A stretch of 5,146 nt of DNA from Deltaproteobacteria bacterium. GTDB lineage: Bacteria; Desulfobacterota; DSM-4660; Desulfatiglandales; B25-G16. Shown piece after piece: positions 1 through 5,146 of this stretch (its first letter is position 1; each line of letters begins with the position of its first letter). Made by a program: the position numbers and the translations under genes. Below the pieces are notes generated by a model. The model made no database searches. It was given only the letters and a program-made list of their open reading frames with translations, and was not told the origin of the DNA. The stretch is taken from positions 1 through 5,146 of the forward strand of contig QMLT01000157.1 of the NCBI GenBank assembly GCA_003646875.1, given 5' to 3'.

Positions 1-18
1 GACAAAGGGGAGGGGGCA

Positions 19-85
19 CCCTCACCCCAGCCCTCTCCCCTGTCTGCGTGCGGACACGCACAGGCAGGCATCAAGGGAGAGGGAG
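19..85. repeat. GC-rich imperfect palindromic intergenic repeat
   Basis: CCCTCTCCC at 31-39 pairs perfectly with GGGAGAGGG at 75-83. Inside it, TGCGTG (45-50) pairs with CACGCA (55-60) around a CGGA loop, and CTG (40-42) can pair with CAG (61-63) past a two-base bulge. The result is a long two-tier hairpin. Its composition (alternating C-rich and G-rich blocks) differs sharply from the AT-rich DNA that follows. This looks like a dispersed palindromic repeat of the kind scattered between bacterial genes, but only one copy is in the window, so repetitiveness is inferred. The element may continue left of the window, since 7-16 are also G-rich. It could also be the 3' end or terminator of an unseen upstream gene, although no clean T-run follows directly. 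Confidence 0.55.
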
Positions 86-119
86 TGTTTTTGCAGTTTG
101 TAAATTACTGATAGTTGGT

Positions 120-160
120 ATTACTATTTTACATGCAAGCAAAAGATAAAAAATAGTAAT
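120..160. repeat. Perfect 11-bp AT-rich inverted repeat upstream of the peptidase gene
   Basis: ATTACTATTTT at 120-130 is exactly complementary to AAAATAGTAAT at 150-160, with a 19-nt spacer. It lies 57-97 bp before the start codon at 217. The arms are too AT-rich to be a typical intrinsic terminator stem. A binding site for a dimeric regulator, or a weak hairpin in the 5' leader, is possible; neither is demonstrated. I see no convincing -35/-10 pair in 86-216, so the promoter of the peptidase-xerD unit is unassigned. Confidence 0.5.
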
Positions 161-216
161 CTCAAATGCGCTAACAATGGGATAAACTAGGATTTTACAA
201 GGTCAGGTAAACACAA

Positions 217-1329
217 ATGAACAATTCTATTTTTGAGAATCGTTTGGATTTATTGAGAAGTAAGTTTGCCAGACTTGGGGTGGATACCATATGGATTATC
301 CAGCCCGAGAATCGCCGTTATCTCTCTGGCTTTAAGGCCGCTGATGGACAATTCGATGAGTCATCAGGTTGTCTGTTTATAACCCTTGACCAGGCTCTTT
401 TGGTCACAGATTCAAGATACACAATCCAGGCACAGCAAGATGTAGTTGGTTTTGAGGTCGTAACTCATAAGAAGGGCTTAATTGACATATTACCTGAGAT
501 TTTTGACCGTTTAAATACACAAAAATTGGGATTTGAAGGCGGTTACCTGATCTGGGATACCTATCAAAAGGCAAAAGAAAAGGCATCCCAACATTCTCCA
601 TCAGTTGAGCTTATCGCGGTTTCCAATCTCGTTGAAGAAATAAGAATGATTAAGGGGCCAGAAGAAGTTGACATGTTAAGCAGATCCGCGCAGCTCATGG
701 GAAATGTCCTTGCTCGGGTAATTTCTGAATTAACCCCCGGTCAGGTTGAAAAGGATATAGCATGGAAAATTGAGGCCCTTATACGAGAACAGGGCGCCGA
801 TGGCGCTTCCTTCCCGCCTATTGTGGCCTCTGGTCCAAATGGCGCCTTGCCTCATGCAGTGCCTACAGAGAGAAGAATAGGGGAGGGCGAACCAATAATT
901 CTCGACGTAGGCGCAAAACTTAATGGTTACTGTTCAGATATGACGAGGACCGTTTTTTTAGGCAATCCTCCATCTGATTTTAAAGAAATCTACAGGGTAG
1001 TTCGCAAGGCACAGTTGTTAGCATTACAATCTGTAAGGCCCGGAATGAAAACCAATGAGGCAGACTCCATTGCCAGAGATGTTATAAAAAATGCTGGATT
1101 TGGTGATTTTTTTGGTCACTCCCTTGGTCATGGGATTGGCATGGCTCCTCATGAGAGGCCTTCTGTTGGGCCACTTAAGCCAGAGGTATTAAAAGAGGGG
1201 ATGGTATTTACTATTGAGCCAGGGATATATATACCAGGAAATGGTGGTGTCAGATTGGAGGAGATGGTTGTACTTGAAGGGGATGGCGCAAGGGTTTTAA
1301 CAACAAACAAGAATTTTTATTCCTTTTAG
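217..1329 (+). CDS. M24-family Xaa-Pro peptidase (Xaa-Pro aminopeptidase/dipeptidase)
   Basis: This is a cytosolic metallopeptidase of 370 aa, the usual size of short bacterial PepQ/YqhT-type enzymes, which remove a residue N-terminal to proline. An N-terminal creatinase-like domain (about 8-140) is followed by the pita-bread catalytic domain (about 150-365). Expected ligands of the two metal ions are all visible: D230 in ILDVGAK, D241 in CSDMTRT, H305 in GHSLGHGIGM, E334 in FTIEPGIY and E348 in VRLEEM. The accessory histidines H213 (LPHAVP) and H312 (PHERPS) are also present, so the enzyme should be active. No signal peptide or membrane segment is seen. The ATG at 217 has an AGGT at 205-208 as a reasonable ribosome binding site. 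xerD starts 12 nt after the stop, so the two genes are probably co-transcribed. Aminopeptidase P and prolidase cannot be told apart from sequence alone. Confidence 0.93.
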   Translation: MNNSIFENRLDLLRSKFARLGVDTIWIIQPENRRYLSGFKAADGQFDESSGCLFITLDQALLVTDSRYTIQAQQDVVGFEVVTHKKGLIDILPEIFDRLNTQKLGFEGGYLIWDTYQKAKEKASQHSPSVELIAVSNLVEEIRMIKGPEEVDMLSRSAQLMGNVLARVISELTPGQVEKDIAWKIEALIREQGADGASFPPIVASGPNGALPHAVPTERRIGEGEPIILDVGAKLNGYCSDMTRTVFLGNPPSDFKEIYRVVRKAQLLALQSVRPGMKTNEADSIARDVIKNAGFGDFFGHSLGHGIGMAPHERPSVGPLKPEVLKEGMVFTIEPGIYIPGNGGVRLEEMVVLEGDGARVLTTNKNFYSF

Positions 1330-1344
1330 GGAAGACAGACTATG
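1327..1344 (+). promoter_or_regulatory. xerD ribosome binding site overlapping the upstream stop codon
   Basis: The TAG stop of the peptidase gene (1327-1329) lies within the AGGGA at 1328-1332, which sits 9 nt before the xerD ATG at 1342. A ribosome ending on the first gene would therefore occupy the Shine-Dalgarno of the second. This supports the ATG at 1342 as the start and suggests coupled expression. Confidence 0.6.
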
Positions 1345-2256
1345 CCTTCGGGCCAAGACGTTTCTGAAAATCAGTTATTAGATCAGTTTATTAATCAACT
1401 TAAAGTTGAGAGGGGTTTATCTACAAATACGATTGTGGCCTATAGTCATGATCTTATTAGGTTTTTTGATTTCTTAAAGCGGAAAGGACTTTCTCCTATC
1501 CACATTAGTCAGGAGGATTTGACATCCTTTATAGTTGAACAAAACGCTGAACTATCACCCAGATCCATGGCCAGGCGGCTTGTTTCCATAAGAATGTTTT
1601 ACCGTTTTTTGGTATCCGAAGGAGACATCGAATCTAATCCGGCCAGGTTGTTGGGTATACCAAAGATGTATCAACATTTACCTGATGTTTTAACCAGGGA
1701 CGAGATAGACTCCCTTCTTATGCAGCCAGATATAACGACAGCGCTGGGAAAAAGGGATAAGGCTATAATAGAGATTTTATATGCTACTGGGTTACGGGTT
1801 ACTGAATTGATAGCTCTTACGATATACAATATTAATCTTGAAGTTGGCTCTATCAGGACAATAGGGAAGGGATCCAAAGAAAGAATCATTCCAATGGGAA
1901 GTAAGGCTATAGATTCTCTAAAAGATTATTTATCAAACAGCAGGCCAACTTTGTTAAAAAAAAGATACGCCGCAGGCGGACCCTATATTTTTCTTAACAG
2001 CAGAGGGAGTCCTATAACAAGACAGGGATTATGGAAGATTATAAAAAAATATGCGTTGATGGCTGGAATAAATAAAGGCGTTACTCCGCACACAGTAAGA
2101 CATTCATTTGCCACCCATCTCCTGGAAGGAGGGGCTGATCTTAGATCAGTTCAGATAATGTTAGGTCATGCTGATATATCTACCACACAAATATATACCC
2201 ATGTTACAGGGGATAGATTAAAAGAGATTCATGAAAAATATCATCCCAGGCCGTGA
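1342..2256 (+). CDS. xerD: Site-specific tyrosine recombinase XerD
   Basis: With a XerC partner, XerD acts at dif near the replication terminus to resolve chromosome dimers into monomers, activated by FtsK at the septum. The 304-aa protein has the N-terminal SAM-like core-binding domain (about 11-97) and the C-terminal catalytic domain (about 115-296). The full catalytic set is visible: R152 in ATGLRVTEL, K176 in GKGSKE, H250 and R253 in TPHTVRHSFATH, H276 in LGHADIS, and the nucleophile Y285 in TTQIYTHV. Spacing matches E. coli XerD with a small N-terminal offset. The C-terminal end EKYHPRP resembles the XerD ending HHPRA, which favours XerD over XerC or a phage integrase. It follows the peptidase gene by 12 nt. 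A XerC or single-recombinase XerH/XerS-type role is less likely but not excluded, because the partner gene is not in the window. Confidence 0.92.
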   Translation: MPSGQDVSENQLLDQFINQLKVERGLSTNTIVAYSHDLIRFFDFLKRKGLSPIHISQEDLTSFIVEQNAELSPRSMARRLVSIRMFYRFLVSEGDIESNPARLLGIPKMYQHLPDVLTRDEIDSLLMQPDITTALGKRDKAIIEILYATGLRVTELIALTIYNINLEVGSIRTIGKGSKERIIPMGSKAIDSLKDYLSNSRPTLLKKRYAAGGPYIFLNSRGSPITRQGLWKIIKKYALMAGINKGVTPHTVRHSFATHLLEGGADLRSVQIMLGHADISTTQIYTHVTGDRLKEIHEKYHPRP

Positions 2257-2304
2257 CTTTGTGCAATTCCTGAGAGTTTTAACAGGTTTTCACGAAATTT
2301 TTAT

Positions 2305-2332
2305 TTGACTAAATGCAAATTAACGTTATAAT
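2305..2332 (+). promoter_or_regulatory. Sigma70-type promoter of the tRNA-fMet gene
   Basis: TTGACT at 2305-2310 (one mismatch to TTGACA) and a perfect TATAAT at 2327-2332 are separated by 16 bp. Transcription would start near 2339, leaving a leader of roughly 8 nt before the mature tRNA at 2347. The stretch after the -10 box (AGAAATATA) is AT-rich, not the GC-rich discriminator common at stringently controlled stable-RNA promoters. It is the strongest promoter match in the window. Confidence 0.85.
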
Positions 2333-2346
2333 AGAAATATATATGA

Positions 2347-2423
<77 letters not shown>

Positions 2424-2434
2424 AGAAAAGCGAA

Positions 2435-2466
2435 GGGTTAGCCGATTTTGGCTAGCCCATTTTTTT
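2435..2466 (+). terminator. Rho-independent terminator of tRNA-fMet
   Basis: GGGTTAGCC (2435-2443) pairs with GGCTAGCCC (2450-2458) over 9 bp with one G-U wobble and a 6-nt loop, followed by an A and seven T at 2460-2466. It begins 11 nt after the tRNA CCA end. The right arm and T-run coincide with the last codons and TAG stop (2452-2454) of recD on the opposite strand. Read from the minus strand, the same hairpin is followed by an interrupted T-tract (TTCGCTTTTCT), so it may also weakly end recD transcripts. Confidence 0.88.
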
Positions 2467-4308
2467 GCTCCACAGGGCATCGCGCAACCCTGACGTCCGC
2501 TCGATATGCCGGGAGACAGCAAAACGAAAGACACGCTCATTCGCCCATATCTCAACGCTCTTCTTGGCGCGTGTAATTCCTGTGTATATGAGCTCCCGTG
2601 TTAATACTGGAGATTCCCTGTCAGGCAGGACTAAAAGCGCTTTGTCAAATTCTGATCCCTGGCTTTTATGAACAGTCATGGCATACACGGTTTCGTGTTC
2701 AGGCAATTGCAACGGATGAAACTTTTTAAAAGCGCCATCTGTGGAGTAAAAGAAAACGCGGAGTTCATTATTTACACTGGGATCTGACAGGACTATTCCC
2801 ATATCTCCATTAAATAATTGTAGATTATAGTCATTTCTTGTAATCAGCACTGGACGACCTGGATACCATCTCCTGTCTGGGTTTATGAGTCCCTCTCCCT
2901 TAAGGATTTGCTCAACCAAATAATTTATGGCAATCACACCGTAGGGGCCTTCCCTTAGGGCACAAAGGATCCGAAACCGCTCAAATACCTGAAAAACCTC
3001 AAAAGGATCGCTGGCCCTTAAATAATCCCCATACCCTTGCATAACAGCAGCCTTGATAACTTGAGTCAAATCCTTGGGTTGCGGAAGGTTTTTCCATGAA
3101 ATATCTCCATATTTTTGGCCCTTCATAAGTTTTATTGCATGGACACTATCCCCTGTATTTACCGCGCAACTTACCGCTCCAATGCCGCTGTCACTGCCAA
3201 ATCTATAGTTTTTTTCAAGCTGAATAATACAATCCCGAATTTCCGATTCAGACGCCCCATTTTTTTGTGTATGAATCGTGTATCCAGTGATTTCTTTACA
3301 ATCCTTAGAAAATTCTTGTGAAAAACTGTGTTCAGCGCCAGTATCACATATATCACCGAGAACGGCGCCTGCCTCAACTGAAGCGAGCTGGTCTTTATCT
3401 CCTAAGAGTATTATCCGGGCCTGTAAAGGAAGGGCCTGGATAAGCTTGGACATCAGCGCCAGGTCTACCATCGAGGCCTCATCCACTACCACGACATCTA
3501 CCGGCAGTGTATTCTTGGCATTATAATGAAAATAAGGGGAGTTCGGAATATATCCGAGCAGCCGGTGTATGGTGGAGGCCTCTTCAGGGATTGCCTCCTT
3601 GATGCTGTCCGGACATGAGAGCTTTATTTTCATGCTTCTGATTGCTTTCTGCAACTTTGCAGCGGCTTTTCCTGTGGGAGCGATAAGGGCTATTCTAAGC
3701 CTTTCTGGCTTGGCCTGTTTAAGAAGCAGGCCGAGTATTGCTGTTACGATCGAGGTTTTGCCTGTTCCAGGCCCCCCGGAAATAACACAGAATCTTTTTA
3801 TCAACGCTGTAAAGGCAGCTACCCTCTGCCAGTTTATATCTTTCACCTGTTCTGAAGGAAAAAGCCGCGTTAGTTCTTCTTTTAGAATGCCAATATCGCT
3901 TTTCACAGTAGTATCGCTTAGGCGTCTGGTAATTAAGTCCGCCAATCTTTCTTGATAATCCCAGTAACGAAACAGATAAAGCCTCGAACGGTCATCAAGA
4001 ATCAGCGGTTTGTATTCTCCGGGATTTCCCACCACACCAGTTTTTCTAAGTTGTTTGCACCAGGTGTTCAACTCAGGACATACAACAGGATCAATCCCAT
4101 TTTCTCCCTTAAGCAACTCTTTGCCCTCTACGCTGGAAAGATCAAGGCATACATGTCCCTGTCTCGTGTAGCTACTTACAAGGGCTGCCGCAAGGGATAA
4201 CTCCGGAACATGCCCGCCGACAAGCCTTGATATAAAGCTTGAAAAATGGATGTCAAGCGCGGAGAGTATTCCATTCTCGTAAAGTCGATACAGGGCTTCC
4301 TGTTTCAC
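2452..4308 (-). CDS. recD: Exodeoxyribonuclease V alpha subunit, RecD helicase
   Basis: RecD is the 5'-3' superfamily 1 helicase of the RecBCD enzyme, which unwinds and degrades broken DNA ends and regulates RecA loading. The protein has 618 aa, close to E. coli RecD (608). The N-terminal RecB-contact region aligns with the start of known RecD (LDIHF near 18-22; LAAALVSS and GHVCLDLS at 39-58). Helicase motifs follow in order: Walker A GGPGTGKTS (178-186), Ia APTGKAAAKL (210-219), TIHRLLG (246-252), Walker B VVVDEASM (273-280), III GDKDQLASVEAG (303-314), IV LEKNYRFGSDSGIG (364-377), V AMTVHKSQGSEFD (543-555), VI ELIYTGITRAKK (572-583). All ATPase residues are intact. The GTG start at 4308 overlaps the recB stop as GTGA, with AGGA 11 nt upstream as a modest ribosome binding site. 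The GSDSGIG and HETVYAMTVHKSQGSEFD stretches match RecBCD-type RecD and argue against stand-alone RecD2. Confidence 0.95.
   Translation of the reverse strand: MKQEALYRLYENGILSALDIHFSSFISRLVGGHVPELSLAAALVSSYTRQGHVCLDLSSVEGKELLKGENGIDPVVCPELNTWCKQLRKTGVVGNPGEYKPLILDDRSRLYLFRYWDYQERLADLITRRLSDTTVKSDIGILKEELTRLFPSEQVKDINWQRVAAFTALIKRFCVISGGPGTGKTSIVTAILGLLLKQAKPERLRIALIAPTGKAAAKLQKAIRSMKIKLSCPDSIKEAIPEEASTIHRLLGYIPNSPYFHYNAKNTLPVDVVVVDEASMVDLALMSKLIQALPLQARIILLGDKDQLASVEAGAVLGDICDTGAEHSFSQEFSKDCKEITGYTIHTQKNGASESEIRDCIIQLEKNYRFGSDSGIGAVSCAVNTGDSVHAIKLMKGQKYGDISWKNLPQPKDLTQVIKAAVMQGYGDYLRASDPFEVFQVFERFRILCALREGPYGVIAINYLVEQILKGEGLINPDRRWYPGRPVLITRNDYNLQLFNGDMGIVLSDPSVNNELRVFFYSTDGAFKKFHPLQLPEHETVYAMTVHKSQGSEFDKALLVLPDRESPVLTRELIYTGITRAKKSVEIWANERVFRFAVSRHIERTSGLRDALWSKKMG
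4305..4308 (-). other. GTGA stop/start overlap joining recB and recD
   Basis: On the minus strand the recD GTG start (4308-4306) and the recB TGA stop (4307-4305) share bases, giving a 4-nt overlap. Such overlaps usually mean translational coupling, which would help keep two subunits of one complex in balance. Confidence 0.85.
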
Positions 4309-5146
4309 GGCGTAACCATTCCTGTCTCATCTATCAAGTCTGCACAAAGTCTATTTATAAATTTTTCAGATGGTCTCTTTCTATAAATGCCAAATCCTGT
4401 CCCCTTGTCAGGATCCACTCCGCGCAGGAATATATAGTAGGCCCCCCCAAAATGCGTTTCATATGTATAGCCCGGCAGGCGTAACCGAAGGTATTGATTC
4501 AGAGCAATGATGTATATGTGGCATTGGATAATGTAAAACTCATCTTTCATGGCTGCTGCCAATCCTTTCTGATCATAGTCTTCCAGCTTGCTTCCAAGGA
4601 GATTTGATTTCCAGTCAACCAGGTAGAATTGACCCTGGAACTGGAAAACCATGTCTATAAATCCCCTCATAAATCCCCTGACAGGCTTAAAATCCAGCCG
4701 TTCAATACGCTCGGGGAATTCTGCAGAAAGCTCGGGGCCAGCATATTTCGCAAATATGTGGTTTAATTTTTTCGTGGAGATCGACTTTAATGGGAAATAG
4801 AATTCCAGCTCATTAATACGATCCTGGCTCGGTATGCGTGATAATGTAAAATCATTTCTCTCCGGCTCAAGTGGAACGGATAGCACCTTTTGTATCATAT
4901 TATAGACGGTTTCCTGCCATGTAAGCTCAAAGCCGTATTCAATTAGTTTATTTGCAATCAGTTGTTTAATTATAGTGGTATCTTTTTGCACAAAGTCGAG
5001 GTGCTCGAATATATCGTGCAGGCATGTGCCTGCCCTTATTCCCCTGGGGAATGAAAAAATGCCTGAAGGCTCTTTTTCTATGACCGACTCTTCTAAATTC
5101 CTTTGACTGTAAGTATGAGGCCCGCCCGTCCCGCTCTGCGGGACGA
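4305..5146 (-). CDS. recB: Exodeoxyribonuclease V beta subunit RecB, C-terminal part (5' end outside window)
   Basis: The frame is open from the right edge (first full codon 5144-5142) to TGA at 4307-4305, giving 279 residues, about a quarter of a typical RecB (around 1,180 aa). It covers the C-terminal nuclease domain. The motif FPRGIRAGTCLHDIFEHLDF (34-51 plus flanks) holds the metal-binding histidine (H43 of the fragment, codon 5018-5016). GFIDMVF supplies D164, and YLVDWKSNLLG supplies D177 and K179. QCHIYIIALNQYL and HFGGAYYIFLRGVD are further RecB signatures. The E. coli nuclease residues H956, D1067, D1080 and K1082 therefore all have counterparts, and the nuclease should be active. 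A GTG at 4991 would give a 228-aa product but lies downstream of the conserved histidine motif, so it is not the real start. The helicase domains must lie to the right, with recC probably in the same operon. Confidence 0.93.
   Translation of the reverse strand, partial: VPQSGTGGPHTYSQRNLEESVIEKEPSGIFSFPRGIRAGTCLHDIFEHLDFVQKDTTIIKQLIANKLIEYGFELTWQETVYNMIQKVLSVPLEPERNDFTLSRIPSQDRINELEFYFPLKSISTKKLNHIFAKYAGPELSAEFPERIERLDFKPVRGFMRGFIDMVFQFQGQFYLVDWKSNLLGSKLEDYDQKGLAAAMKDEFYIIQCHIYIIALNQYLRLRLPGYTYETHFGGAYYIFLRGVDPDKGTGFGIYRKRPSEKFINRLCADLIDETGMVTP
5127..5145. repeat. GC-rich palindrome inside recB, at the window edge
   Basis: CGTCCCGC (5127-5134) and GCGGGACG (5138-5145) form a perfect 8-bp stem with a 3-nt TCT loop, preceded by GGCCCGCC. 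In the recB frame it encodes glycine/proline/serine-rich residues (VPQSGTGGP) just before the nuclease domain, about where the flexible linker from the helicase part is expected. The composition is much more GC-rich than the rest of recB. This could be a small palindromic repeat inserted in frame. The window ends inside the element, so its full extent is unknown. Confidence 0.5.

Noticed and set aside
91..160. Candidate promoter for the peptidase gene (TTGCAG at 91-96 or TTTACA at 128-133)
   Set aside because: No acceptable -10 hexamer is found at 16-18 bp from either candidate.
404..601. Minus-strand open frame within the peptidase gene
   Set aside because: It is fully contained in the conserved M24 peptidase coding sequence, and its translation shows no family motif.
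2257..2304. Possible terminator after xerD (CCTG...CAGG near 2269-2286 with T-rich DNA after it)
   Set aside because: The stem is only 4 bp with a 10-nt loop, and the T-run is not adjacent. It is too weak to call; peptidase-xerD transcripts may instead run to the tRNA terminator.
2465..4200. Several plus-strand open frames (for example 3569-3955, 128 codons) opposite recD
   Set aside because: They lie antisense to a fully conserved RecD, and their translations show no recognisable domain. They are shadows of recD codon usage.
5018..5033. Perfect 7-bp palindrome GCAGGCA-TG-TGCCTGC
   Set aside because: It encodes part of the conserved RecB RAGTCLH motif, so the sequence is explained by protein constraint and the pairing is probably chance.

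Overview
The window is a compact chromosomal stretch of housekeeping genes from a bacterium of moderate GC content. The presence of RecB and RecD of the RecBCD type, rather than AddAB, together with a CCA-encoding initiator tRNA, points to a Gram-negative lineage. The gene style would suit Desulfobacterota or a related phylum, but that placement is a low-confidence inference with no marker gene behind it. I found no evidence of a phage, plasmid, CRISPR array, defence island or new system.

Layout, left to right. Positions 1-85 hold a GC-rich imperfect palindromic repeat whose minus strand has a G-quadruplex-type pattern. Positions 86-216 are AT-rich and include a perfect 11-bp inverted repeat (120-130 / 150-160). 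Two plus-strand genes follow, separated by 12 nt: an M24-family Xaa-Pro peptidase (217-1329) and the tyrosine recombinase XerD (1342-2256). A short intergenic region then carries a clear sigma70-type promoter (2305-2332), an initiator tRNA-fMet(CAU) gene (2347-2423) and an intrinsic terminator (2435-2466).

The right half is on the minus strand. recB, of which only the C-terminal nuclease part is in the window (5146-4305), runs into recD (4308-2452) through a 4-nt GTGA overlap, as in a translationally coupled recBD operon. recD converges on the tRNA gene, and its stop codon and last codons lie inside the tRNA terminator hairpin. At the right edge, a GC-rich 8-bp palindrome is read in frame within the recB coding sequence, just before the nuclease domain.

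Functionally, RecB and RecD would be two subunits of the helicase-nuclease that processes double-strand breaks for RecA. XerD, with a XerC partner, resolves chromosome dimers that such recombination can produce. The peptidase and the tRNA serve protein turnover and translation initiation, and are neighbours without an obvious pathway link. The points most worth a second look are the palindrome inside recB, the terminator shared with the recD stop codon, and the two repeats upstream of the peptidase gene.
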